Source: Synechococcus lacustris (GTDB lineage: Bacteria; Cyanobacteriota; Cyanobacteriia; PCC-6307; Cyanobiaceae). Taken from it: a DNA stretch of 64,000 nucleotides. The stretch spans positions 1 to 64,000 of the forward strand of contig CAJAQB010000012.1 in NCBI GenBank assembly GCA_903943975.1, in the 5' to 3' direction. A program made the position numbers and the translations under genes. This document shows, in pieces, positions 40,301 to 48,440 of the stretch. The notes beneath the pieces were generated by a model. The model saw only the letters and a list, made by a program, of their open reading frames with translations, was not told the origin of the DNA and did no database searches. Positions within the stretch are counted from its first letter, which is position 1. Every line of letters begins with the position of its first letter.

Positions 40301-43300
40301 CGTTGCCGTCCAGTCCCATGCTTCCGCTGGCCCTGGGCTGGTGGTTGACGAAGACAACCTCCCAGGCGCCGGCGCCGAAGGCCCCAACAGCAGCATTGGC
40401 CAGAGCAGCAGCACTAAAATCAGCCTTAGTGCCGGCAGTTTTGGCATTAATACTGCCTCTTTGAAGTTGGGCAATAGCACTGTGGCCCTTGCCGGCAGCG
40501 CCGCCAGCGTTAGTGGTTTGGCCCTAGTGGATGCTGATGGCCAAAGCATCGATAAAGATGCCAACGGTCGCCAGATTCTTTGGGACTACGGCATCGTTGC
40601 CGCCCGCACCCTGCGCGGTTATGTGCAAACAACACCAGGCAGCAAAGTGACCCTAGTGGAGCTGCTATTCCCAGCCGCCCCCAGCATTGCCGCTGCATCT
40701 ACGGGCTCGCTAGAGATCAGTGCAAAATTGCTTGGTTCGCTTCAGAGCCACAGCGCGGCCCTTGCCGATAACAACTACAGCACACAACTCCTGGGTAGCT
40801 GGAAAGGTGCTGTGAAGTTGCAGGGCATCGAGCTGCTGCTCGCTGATAGCACTGCCGCCGCCACGGAAGCCTGCGACGACCTCGCCATTCCCATACCGGT
40901 CACGATCCTCGACGACATGCCAACGAGCCCGGCGATAACAGGCGACACGGCGGCCTGTTTTGGTGGCTGGAGTAAGAGCGGCAGCTTTGTAATTCAGCCG
41001 GGCGCTGATAACGGAGTTGTGGGCTTAGTGGTGGATGCCAATGGCAATGGCTCCTTTGATGCCGATGTGGTTTTAAAGGCCGCCAATGGCAGCATCACTG
41101 ATTTGCTGCAGCGCAGTTTTGTGGTTGCGGGTAAAGGGGAGCTGCTGGTTAGTACCAATCTGGCGGCGGGCAGCGGCAGCTGGACATTTAATCCGGCAAC
41201 CAATGGTGCAGCCCAGAGCAGCGAGACATTTTCGATTGGGGTGCGGGATGCCGATGGCGATATCAAATTGAGCAGCCACAGCTTGGTCTTGAACACCAAG
41301 GCGTCATTTGGCAGTGGCAATGATCGGGATTTATTGGTGAATGAGGATGCTTTGCCTAATGCTGGTGGCGAGAATGCGGCGGCGGCGGCCTATGGCAGCA
41401 CTGATACAGCCCAGTTGGTGATCCAGTCAGGGAGTTTGGCCACATCAGCGATTGGCTTTGACCCCTCGGCGGCGGCACTGGGCTCGATCCAATTACTGCG
41501 CAGTGGTCAGGATGTTACGGCGAATTTGGTGGCAGCAGCTTCCAATTCCCTATACAGCTTTGCTGTAACTAGTGGCGTGGGTTTAAACGACACACTCACG
41601 CTTTTCTGGGCCGGTAAGGCGGTGGCCCGCCTGAAGTTGGCATCCACAAGCCTGGCGATTGCTGCGGGCCAGAGCGGCTTCGTTTCCCTGGGGGCCGAGT
41701 TGCTTGGCCCATTGCCCACCCATCTGCTCAAGAACCAAGACGGTGGCTACCAGCCATTGTTATTTGAGGGTCTGCCGTTGATTCTGCAGTCGGCCGAGGG
41801 CTGCGCAGCCCCTGCAACGGTGTCGTTGAGTGTTTACGACGACCGCCCGGCCCTGCGGGTGGTGAATGGTGCCGGATTAACTAGCAGCACCGTGGCGGCC
41901 AATGCTTCCATTACTGGCAGTTGGGGGCGATCCCTTGATGCAACCGGTGGCTATGGGGCGGCGGTGGGAGCCGATAGCAGTGTTTATGCCAACGCTGATT
42001 TCGCTGCCGGGGCCGGCTGGGAAGTTTTGCTCAATGGCATTACCTACAGCAGTGCCCAGGCTGCCGCTGGCATTGCCGTAACGGCCACCGATGGCACCGC
42101 CCTGGGCAGCTTGCTGCTGCAGGCGGCGGGGGGCTGGAGTTTCAACTCCCTAGCCACTGTATTCAACCAGGAGCAGTTCAGTTTTTCTGTGCGGGTGCTG
42201 GATGCAGATGGTGATGCCAGGAGTGTGAACCATCGGATCACCGTGGTGGCAGCCAATGCCCCTGAAATGCAGGCTCCCCAGCTCAACCTTGATGAAGATA
42301 ATCTGCTGGCCGGTGCTGGCGAAGGGCCAAATTCAACTATTGGTGTAAGTGATCTTCAGTTTGTGGAACTCACGGCCAAAACTGCAGCGATTAATTCCTT
42401 GGTTTTCGCCCAGGCTGTTATTCCACCGGTGCTGCTGGATGCCAATGGTCTGCCACTCACTGGCTTGGTTTGGAGCCGGGGCCTGGATGGCTTGAGTCTC
42501 ACAGCCAGCTATGGCGGTGTAGATGTGTTGCGTTTGGAGCTGCCGGCCAATATTTTAGTGGCGGCGGGGAGCACCGGAAAACAGGCGCTCAGCGCCACCT
42601 TGCTGGCAGCGTTACCAAGCCACCTAAAGAGCAATGCTGATAACGACTACAGCCGCGGGCTGTTAACTCCAACAACTCCGCCCTTTAGCGGTTCCATAGA
42701 GATCACTGGCGTGGAGTTGCTGGCCACCGCCAGCAATGGTCAAACGGCCCACGCGATTGCCGGGCTCAGCATCCTCGACGATATGCCCTCTCCCTTGGAT
42801 CTTCAGGGCGGTGGCCAGATCTCTTTCGGTTCGGCTAATCCCCTCACCGGCAGTTTCCTGGTGAATCCAGGGGCAGATAACGGCAGCTTGGCAGTCAGTG
42901 TCACGGTAGCGGGGCAAGTGCTTCAGCTTGCCCCTAGCAGCCCTGGCGGTTTCCTTGTAATTCCGGATTGCGGACGGCTTGATATTCAGGTCGATTTTGC
43001 CGCTGGGATTGGCAGTTGGAGTTTTGCGGTTGATTCCACTGGCGCTGGCGCCACCCAGACAAGTTTCTCCATAAGTGTTCAGGATGGCGATGGCGATCGC
43101 CGCCTTGAAGCCCACACCATTCAGATTGATCTGCCCGCAGCGATTGATCTGGGGGCTGGGGGCGGTTTGCTGGTGCTGAATGAAGACGCCCTGGCGATCC
43201 CCCTGGTGGGTCCCGATTCCCCCTACACCAACAGCTACGACAACAGCGCCGCCAAGGGTGCCCAAACCAGTATCAGTATTCAGTTCAATGGCGATCAGGT

Positions 43301-45263
43301 GCAGGGAATCAGCTTCGACCCGGCCCGCTTGGCGGCCATTCAAAGCAGCGCCCCCGGACTTTCCTATCAATTAACCGATCAGAATCGCAGCCTTCAGCTA
43401 TTTCAGGCTGTCGATGGGGCCGCAGGTTTGCCCCAGGAGGTGGCGAGGGTCAGCTTGGGCAGTCTTGATTACTCTCTCGATGCTCTGCGTCCCAGGGTTA
43501 CTGCCACAGCAACCCTGTTTAGCAATCTGATTTCCCACAGCATTGCCGATAATCTATATGGGGCACTGGATATCAATCAGCTGCCGATCCTGCTGGAGCA
43601 GCAGGGCAGCAGTTCCCCTCCAGTTACAGACGTGCTTAATTTGCGCATCTATGACGATGTGGGTCGGGTGGGTATTGCCGATCCCTATGCAGATACTGGG
43701 GAGGCTAAATCAGTAAAAGCCCTGTCTGGGTTGGATTACGTTGATGAAGACACGCAAACAATTACCGGGGCTGGCGGTCAGATTCTGGGTACCTGGGGGG
43801 CATTGTCTGGGAACAATGGCGGCATCACTCCCCAGGCATCGCTTGGTTCTGCCGCCGCCCTTGGGGCCGATGGCCTTGGGGCAGGGCCAGCATTGGCCGC
43901 TGGCCAGCAATGGGAATTATGGGTGGATGTGAACCGCGATGGTCTAGAGGCTGCCAATGAGCAGTTCACGGCCTTGAATGCCGCCGCCCTCGATGGCACA
44001 GGTACGCAAAGTGGCCTTGAGATTCCAGGTATGGGTTGGTTCAAATTTTGGGATACCCAGGCCACAAAGGCGGCCGGCTGGGCGTTTAAGGCCCGCACTG
44101 ATGCGGCCCCAGGGGCGCTGGATTTTCGGGTATCGGTTGTGGATGCCGATGGTGATCGCGATAGCCAAACCCATACCCTGAGGGTCGGCACTGATGTGGG
44201 CCAGAAGCCCACGGTGAATGTTTATCTATTGATGGATGATTCGGTTTCGATGCAGGGATCAGACCCTTCCACGGTGGCGGCATCTGTGAAGAATCGACTG
44301 GAAGCTCAAAACAGATTGGCATTTATTGCCCTTCAGAATGCCGCCCAGTTGGCTGGTTATGGCTATTACACTGATGCTAATTCGCCTTTTTATAATTTCG
44401 ATGATACCTCGATAAATAATGTGCTAACCAATGGCACTGGCCAGATCGCTTCTTCATTGGATAGCTATCAATTGGCGGATGATCCGGCGGATGGCGCCTT
44501 GGCGGGTCGGGTGAATGTACATGTTATTAAATTTGGCTATCTGGTTGAATATACCCACGCTGAATTTGATGCCACTTCGGTGGATCAAGGGGTAAAAATT
44601 GCCCAGGATGTCCTTACTGTTGATACCCACGATAAGATCTATGGCAATAGCATTATTGGCAATTTGGATTGGCAGAGTCGTGGTTTGCCCACCCCGGGCG
44701 CCATCGACTATTACCAGGATCCTGCTCTGCCAGCTTCAAACCTCTATGCCGGCACAGAGATGCTCGGCGCTTTGCAAGGTTTCCAGCATCTTTTGGCGGC
44801 CCAGGAACTTGCCACAACTCCAAATTCCGATGAATACACCTTGGTGGTGATGACCACCGATGGGCGTCCTGAGCGCCGCTACTGGTGGGACAACCGTCCG
44901 GAGTTGGGCTTTGCGGGAACGGCGATCAATCTGCCCACCGAACTGGGTGGCGACCCAATCCTTTCCTCTGGCTTGCTCTACGACAGCAATGGCAACGGGC
45001 GCTACACCCCCACGGCCACTGGGGTTGACCAATGGAGCCTCAGCCAGCAGGCGATGAATACCAGCCTCAATGCCCTAGCGGCAAAGCTGGATAAGCCAGC
45101 AACCCAGTTGGTTGTCAATGCAATAGGCATGGGTGATGGCAGCAACGCCAGGTTCCCCCAGATCTATAACGATCTCTTCACCCAGCGCAGCTTCGATAAC
45201 AGTGCCAGTAACTGGACCTACCAGTGGACTGGTTCTGGAAGTTTGCCTTCGTTCCTCGGCTAA
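34371..45263 (+). CDS. Giant (3630 aa) multi-repeat surface/adhesin-like protein: DUF11/D2-like modules, T1SS-143-like modules, C-terminal VWA domain
   Basis: Single uninterrupted ORF, TTG start. Recurrent EPxxxxTKxASP...YTVTIxNxGxAxAFDxxVxDxL, IGExVRFRLQAxxPxGxxxDxxxxDxLPxGxxY, DEDNLPGAGxEGPNSxIG and DADGDxxxxxHxL. VWA MIDAS-like YLLMDDSVSMQGS and MTTDGRPE. Confidence 0.85.
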   Translation: MAPSPAPSPVVSIRSTPLNILYGESGNLDLSFDEQTTTGYGPWLQLLVPAPSDHLQFGAASWAGGSLSAQALSFSGPNASGLYTLTHPYTGQTLTGNKGDQLLIWKFPIGSYAADAPPLELRVPVAVAATTPTLGPVAIMVGGGYALGADPLQNPSTDPALQAPALPGAIVPAVVQLDKDPISPEYETATGPNFPRQWRLSVNGAAGQTLKDLTLSDSLPNDPIYLGTDPDVVNLPVVLAKISSEPKLNAATAPGNNQLQINYGTVTGLAAQEDLRAETRFYIPPTLNQASGAPITYTNTAKLAGTWLNPPLGTPGAVEVQDQDPEPETITAKALAIQKYDDRPETLDKYGRELAGTILPGEIVNFTLDFQVSDYFAFGELKIEDILGDGLSFLPGTAKIRLQEQGNSLTNGGFVNYLDSYLAYTKDFSLGKDRLQFDLSSWLKGAALPAVDDGILQGGYVGAKAGASLGSITFQAKVDDLFVAPKVAGQNIKAADNLRNDVTFEGQIYNYNAANASFSDTNVVVSDTSAEALRIPEPSLVKSIVARNGQPLTGPVVFAPGDTVTYRLRAVLPTGDLQAMELLDWLPTPGFSIATDAANGVSKAAFEASGSGATAAKPPAAGSFAYGSEHTAPQLQENLIQVGPGTNQLLASFLNTSDQANKGQVVDLYYTVTASSAVMADRLEQTNISQLNYSSSDGVKHSTDLAVAIGERLSPDLKIRKGVVKTSRDSDVTPDVTPGASYSPGRNFGGVEFAPAGSIDLPFVGGSGKGILSSSAISIAGGNGSTGAVKSSSLDSNVSNLDAGDLIRFAIVVENIGTSYRGAFNVQLRDDLPKGLSYAGNLSIVDGTGTALAYTKPDGSAATATDFFSPAGVMLTDPGATPASGVDGLNGGAIDAYNASSGRNIAVVVFDAVVDTSAYGQLPVNGGSLKNQGILEDYANVDEPGANTFLPEAANLNDQATVSLRKGEITKSLVSTSEAFTSGSNVAIGEVVRYRLQVNLPEGELAKFVISDVLPVGISFLNDGSARGQLLGDLQASSSPIGADGVLAAPSVSINNNIKTLNWNFGNLINSNRDNAFVESVALEFNAQVENVVSNQNGTTLSNIGSFNFNGIKEEKSAPVALTVVEPDFSITKSASPSSGDAGDLITYTVTIKNQGKADAFDLLVDDPLGNLGINFDLQSLTILSAPAGSNPSTVGSVTDKASVAAGDLIHLSVDQLKVGESLQFSYSGELLAALQPGTSLANTAKLSYTSLPGTNAASGTANGERNGSDGIAGALNDYAASATAKLISKGFTPSKTVRSTSELATSGNDLAIGEVVRFRLQALFPEGTITDLKFNDVLPAGFEYLADGEAKLAFAATKPGDISWSLSEPIADYYKVANGSNSEVTPTKAFAPSQINQELSWALGDLVNQDRLNTTAESVIIEFNARVRNVTANQGVTANQAASILINSATISRAGTSSDNRYSETLTGPKQTIIEPNLVLTKKASPAPTGGFQAGAKLTYTINITNDGGMAAFDVQVEDLLSDLGAAFDLQTVDLSSIPGASDQSSTAGVGAPNDKVIVTIPRIDKGQSLSFSFTGLLTNAVQINNSYTNTATATWSSLPGTAIGERDGRDGLPGDSPSNTQPLNNYAAHGMANLATRSIVFKKSIALSSEPDSIGNNLYVGEKVRFRLQADLPAGTSSDVRISDLLPEGLSYVAGSTKLALVAQNSSELTLSAISNGADYFVKANADNTLVIPDRAFENPSSSGSWSFGNIVNANSVDGSTESLILEFDAQIGNQLANQNGRDFINTATLAAGNFTGNKALSSTAPTLTLKEPKLTLTKTADSECLNSLQDPQANSVGYKLVISNSGTATAFDLDLRDLLPAAPNGTLLNLQVDSITALGSAGASNFVLAADNGPRLLHGTIAKLPVGASFEIRYRAQLSDLAALPGSPDVPDGLLTNLATVTYTSLPGIAPQERTGADGSGAGLNNYAASQALAVAVQSHASAGPGLVVDEDNLPGAGAEGPNSSIGQSSSTKISLSAGSFGINTASLKLGNSTVALAGSAASVSGLALVDADGQSIDKDANGRQILWDYGIVAARTLRGYVQTTPGSKVTLVELLFPAAPSIAAASTGSLEISAKLLGSLQSHSAALADNNYSTQLLGSWKGAVKLQGIELLLADSTAAATEACDDLAIPIPVTILDDMPTSPAITGDTAACFGGWSKSGSFVIQPGADNGVVGLVVDANGNGSFDADVVLKAANGSITDLLQRSFVVAGKGELLVSTNLAAGSGSWTFNPATNGAAQSSETFSIGVRDADGDIKLSSHSLVLNTKASFGSGNDRDLLVNEDALPNAGGENAAAAAYGSTDTAQLVIQSGSLATSAIGFDPSAAALGSIQLLRSGQDVTANLVAAASNSLYSFAVTSGVGLNDTLTLFWAGKAVARLKLASTSLAIAAGQSGFVSLGAELLGPLPTHLLKNQDGGYQPLLFEGLPLILQSAEGCAAPATVSLSVYDDRPALRVVNGAGLTSSTVAANASITGSWGRSLDATGGYGAAVGADSSVYANADFAAGAGWEVLLNGITYSSAQAAAGIAVTATDGTALGSLLLQAAGGWSFNSLATVFNQEQFSFSVRVLDADGDARSVNHRITVVAANAPEMQAPQLNLDEDNLLAGAGEGPNSTIGVSDLQFVELTAKTAAINSLVFAQAVIPPVLLDANGLPLTGLVWSRGLDGLSLTASYGGVDVLRLELPANILVAAGSTGKQALSATLLAALPSHLKSNADNDYSRGLLTPTTPPFSGSIEITGVELLATASNGQTAHAIAGLSILDDMPSPLDLQGGGQISFGSANPLTGSFLVNPGADNGSLAVSVTVAGQVLQLAPSSPGGFLVIPDCGRLDIQVDFAAGIGSWSFAVDSTGAGATQTSFSISVQDGDGDRRLEAHTIQIDLPAAIDLGAGGGLLVLNEDALAIPLVGPDSPYTNSYDNSAAKGAQTSISIQFNGDQVQGISFDPARLAAIQSSAPGLSYQLTDQNRSLQLFQAVDGAAGLPQEVARVSLGSLDYSLDALRPRVTATATLFSNLISHSIADNLYGALDINQLPILLEQQGSSSPPVTDVLNLRIYDDVGRVGIADPYADTGEAKSVKALSGLDYVDEDTQTITGAGGQILGTWGALSGNNGGITPQASLGSAAALGADGLGAGPALAAGQQWELWVDVNRDGLEAANEQFTALNAAALDGTGTQSGLEIPGMGWFKFWDTQATKAAGWAFKARTDAAPGALDFRVSVVDADGDRDSQTHTLRVGTDVGQKPTVNVYLLMDDSVSMQGSDPSTVAASVKNRLEAQNRLAFIALQNAAQLAGYGYYTDANSPFYNFDDTSINNVLTNGTGQIASSLDSYQLADDPADGALAGRVNVHVIKFGYLVEYTHAEFDATSVDQGVKIAQDVLTVDTHDKIYGNSIIGNLDWQSRGLPTPGAIDYYQDPALPASNLYAGTEMLGALQGFQHLLAAQELATTPNSDEYTLVVMTTDGRPERRYWWDNRPELGFAGTAINLPTELGGDPILSSGLLYDSNGNGRYTPTATGVDQWSLSQQAMNTSLNALAAKLDKPATQLVVNAIGMGDGSNARFPQIYNDLFTQRSFDNSASNWTYQWTGSGSLPSFLG

Positions 45264-45308
45264 GGGCATTCACGCTGCCAAACTCAGCCCAGTAGCCGTG
45301 ATGCCGCC

Positions 45309-46265
45309 GTGACCAGCAGTCGCCAGCGCCCCGAATCGCCCTTGCACCGCTGGGTGCGGCCGCTGATGGGTGCCCTGGCCACCATCGGCGCCATTGATAC
45401 CGGCTCGATCACGCTCGAGCGCTGGGGGCTGATTGGCAAGCTCTCCTGTCCGGGGGGCAGCGGCGGTTGCGACAAGGTGCTCACCAGCCCCTGGGGCAGC
45501 CTCTTCGGCCAGCCCCTGGCCCTCTTCGGTTTTCTGGCCTATGGGGCGATCCTGCTGCTATCGCTGTTGCCGCTGATCCCTGCGGTGCAGCAATGGTTGG
45601 CTGATCGGGTGGCCGCCAGCGTTAGCGGCCTCGGCGCCCGCCGCAGTGGCCGCACCCCAGATTTGTTTTGGCACCTGGGTTTTCTGCTCAGCCTCGCCAT
45701 GGCTGTATTCAGCCTGGTGCTGGTGGGCTTGATGTTGTTCAAGATCCAGGCGATCTGTGCCTTCTGTTTGCTCTCCGCCTGCCTCAGCCTCAGTCTGTTG
45801 CTGCTCCATGGGTTCGGCCGGGAATGGGAGGACCGCGGTCAGCTGATCTTCCGCACGGTGCTGGTGGCGTTGTTTGTGGCGTTGTTGGGCCTGGGCTGGG
45901 CCGCCGCCGTCGATAGGCCAGCGGTGCTCACCGAGAAGGGCGCCCCCCCGGCGATCCTCAGCATTAGCACTCCCGCCAAGGAGGCCCTCGCCAGCCACCT
46001 GACCAACACTGGTGTGGTGTTGTACGCCGCCTATTGGTGTCCCCACTGCCATGAACAGAAGGAACTGTTTGGCAAGAAAGCCGTCGCAAAGCTCACCCAG
46101 GTGGAGTGCGCCGCCGATGGCAAGAATTCCCAGGTGGCCCTTTGCGAAAGCAAGAAAATCGAGGGTTTCCCCAGTTGGGAGATCAATGGCAAGATCGAGT
46201 CAGGGGTGAAAACCCTCAATCAGCTGGCTGATCTCAGTGGCTACAAAGGTCCGCGCAACTTCTAG
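45309..46265 (+). CDS. Vitamin K epoxide reductase (VKOR)-thioredoxin-like fusion protein
   Basis: VKOR TM domain (CPGGSGGCDKVLTSPWGSLFGQPLALFGFLAYG; CAFC) and Trx-like tail VVLYAAYWCPHCHEQKELFGKKA. Confidence 0.93.
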   Translation: MTSSRQRPESPLHRWVRPLMGALATIGAIDTGSITLERWGLIGKLSCPGGSGGCDKVLTSPWGSLFGQPLALFGFLAYGAILLLSLLPLIPAVQQWLADRVAASVSGLGARRSGRTPDLFWHLGFLLSLAMAVFSLVLVGLMLFKIQAICAFCLLSACLSLSLLLLHGFGREWEDRGQLIFRTVLVALFVALLGLGWAAAVDRPAVLTEKGAPPAILSISTPAKEALASHLTNTGVVLYAAYWCPHCHEQKELFGKKAVAKLTQVECAADGKNSQVALCESKKIEGFPSWEINGKIESGVKTLNQLADLSGYKGPRNF

Positions 46266-47920
46266 GCGCTGATTTTCTGGCCGCCATTGTCTTTGGCATT
46301 ACTGCCTTCTGCAGTTTTTGCTTCGGCACTGCTGCGGATCACTGAACCCCGCGCTTGCAGCGTGTGGTGCTGCCAGAACGGTTGCGGGGCCGGCGCATCG
46401 CTGCGGTAGTGGCCCCCCCGGCTTTCGCGGCGAAAGGCCGCTGCCTCCAGCAGCAGTCCGGTCACTAGGCCCCGCTGGCGCCGGTCCCAAAGGGGGGCCA
46501 GCAGCTGTTCCTGTTCGGCACTGAGCCAGCGCCGTTCCCCAGGCAGCAGCTCCAGCAGCGCTGCCAGCTGCTGGTCCAAGCCCAGCGCTTGATTGCTAGC
46601 CGCCAGTTGCCGTTGGGCGGCCTGGAGTTGCTGCCCATTCCGCTCCACCCCAGCCGCCTGCCAACAGAGTTGCCGCAAGCTGCTGGCGCCAGCAGCGGCA
46701 TTTTCGGCCATGGCGCTGGTCGGCTGCCAAGCCAGGGGTTGGGCGCTGCGCTGGGGAAGGCTCGGGTTGGCAAGGCTTGGGGGCTGCAGCCGCCGCAGCT
46801 GGTGGGCCATCACTAAACATTCACTGAGCGAGTTGCTGGCCAGGCGGTTTGCCCCATGCACGCCGCTGCTGGCCACTTCCCCCACCGCGTATAGGCCCGG
46901 CAGCGAAGTGGCGGCCTCGAGGTTGGTGGCGATCCCCCCCATCCAGTAATGGGCCGCTGGCGCCACCGGCAGCGGGCGCAGCAGCGGGTCAAGGCCGAGG
47001 CCCTGGCAGCGGGCCAGGATCGTTGGGAACTGGCTATGTAGCCGTTCCGTACCCACCGGCCGCAGGTCTAGCCAGAGCTGCCCCAGGCCCCGCCGACCCA
47101 TCTGCCGCACCATCGCCCGGCTGAGTTGATCCCGGGGGGTGAGTTCATCGCCCCGGGGTAGCACCGGGGCGCCCTCGCCATCCACCAGGCGGGCCCCTTC
47201 CCCCCTCAGGGCTTCGGAAAGCAGGAAATGGGGGGCGCCTGGGTGCATCAAGGCGGTGGGGTGGAACTGCACGAATTCCATGTCGCGCAGCAGCGCCCCG
47301 GCCTCCCAGGCCATGGCCAACCCATCGCCGCGGGCACCGGCGGGGTTGGTGGTGTTGGCAAACAGATGGCCGCTGCCGCCGGTGGCCAGCACCACGGCCC
47401 CGGCCCGGATCCAGCCCAGATTCCCCTGGTGCAGTAGCTGCAGGCCGCAGCAATGGCCGCCCTCCACCCAGAGCTGTAGGGCCAGGCCCCCTTGCAGGGC
47501 GAGGAGATCTGGCCGTTCCGAAACCCGTTGCTCCAGCAGTTCCACCAGGGCCAGCCCTGTTTGGTCACGGGCATGGAGCACCCGGCGGCGGCTGTGGGCG
47601 GCCTCGAGGGTGGTGCTGAGTTGATCCCCCTGGTGATCCAGCTGTAGCCCCAGCGCCAGCAAGCGTTCAACGCAGTGGGGTGCCTCCCTCACCAGCAGCT
47701 CTACCGCCGCTGGATCGCAGAGGCCGGCGCCCACCTGGAGGGTGTCCTGCAGATGCAATTCAGGACAATCATCGGGGCCCACCGCAGCGGCCAGGCCCCC
47801 CTGGGCCCAACGGCTGGCGGAGCGCAGCTCGCCCCCACGGCTTAATAAAAGAATCCTGGAGCCGCGGGGCAGCTCCAGGCAGGTCATTAGTCCTGCGGCG
47901 CCACTGCCCACCACCACCAC
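46262..47920 (-). CDS. nadB: L-aspartate oxidase
   Basis: VVVGSGAAGLMTCLELP; SRWAQGGLAAAV; FVQFHPTAL; AAHYWMGGIATNLEAATSLPGLYAVGEVASSGVHGANRLASNSL. Confidence 0.93.
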   Translation of the reverse strand: MVVVGSGAAGLMTCLELPRGSRILLLSRGGELRSASRWAQGGLAAAVGPDDCPELHLQDTLQVGAGLCDPAAVELLVREAPHCVERLLALGLQLDHQGDQLSTTLEAAHSRRRVLHARDQTGLALVELLEQRVSERPDLLALQGGLALQLWVEGGHCCGLQLLHQGNLGWIRAGAVVLATGGSGHLFANTTNPAGARGDGLAMAWEAGALLRDMEFVQFHPTALMHPGAPHFLLSEALRGEGARLVDGEGAPVLPRGDELTPRDQLSRAMVRQMGRRGLGQLWLDLRPVGTERLHSQFPTILARCQGLGLDPLLRPLPVAPAAHYWMGGIATNLEAATSLPGLYAVGEVASSGVHGANRLASNSLSECLVMAHQLRRLQPPSLANPSLPQRSAQPLAWQPTSAMAENAAAGASSLRQLCWQAAGVERNGQQLQAAQRQLAASNQALGLDQQLAALLELLPGERRWLSAEQEQLLAPLWDRRQRGLVTGLLLEAAAFRRESRGGHYRSDAPAPQPFWQHHTLQARGSVIRSSAEAKTAEGSNAKDNGGQKISA

Positions 47921-47970
47921 ATCCCAGCTGGTGCTGAACGGATCAACGCAGGCAGATTGGTTGGCGGTGC

Positions 47971-48354
47971 TCAGCGGTATTGGCCGTCGTTGATCCGATC
48001 AAAGCCTTCGTTCAGGGCGATTTCGGGATCGGTCACCGTGAAGTTGTCGCGATACTTGGCGAACAGCTCCTTCTGACGGCCGGTGAGGTCGAGCTTCAGC
48101 ACATCATCAACGCTGCCGTAGGGACCACCAACGACGATCTTGCCGGCCAAGGTGGGATACATGCCGGGGAATTGCTGGAAGCGGCGCACGGAGGCGTTGT
48201 TCAGGTCCACCTTGCCCTGGGTCTCGCCGATTTTCTCGTCAGCCAGGTTGTGGAGGGCGTCGGCCTGGGCCATTTGCGGCTGGGCAACCCATAGGCCGAT
48301 CAGCAGCAGAAAGCTGCAAAGCAGGGAGGCAAGCCGACGGGTGAGCCTGGTCAT
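47971..48354 (-). CDS. psbU: Photosystem II 12 kDa extrinsic protein
   Basis: Signal peptide, then NLADEKIGETQGKVDLNNASVRRFQQFPGMYPTLAGKIVVGGPYGSVDDVLKL. Confidence 0.93.
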   Translation of the reverse strand: MTRLTRRLASLLCSFLLLIGLWVAQPQMAQADALHNLADEKIGETQGKVDLNNASVRRFQQFPGMYPTLAGKIVVGGPYGSVDDVLKLDLTGRQKELFAKYRDNFTVTDPEIALNEGFDRINDGQYR

Positions 48355-48440
48355 GCGGGGGGGCCGAAGGGGGCTGGTAGGCAACGTTACATAGAAGCCT
48401 GCGTTCGTTTGCCCCTAGGACGAAGAGGATTCGCAGTTCT

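Noticed and set aside
34371-45263. RTX (GGxGxDxUx) toxin/adhesin classification of the giant ORF
   Set aside because: No RTX nonapeptide repeats are visible in the translation. The DADGD motifs belong to the T1SS-143-like modules instead.
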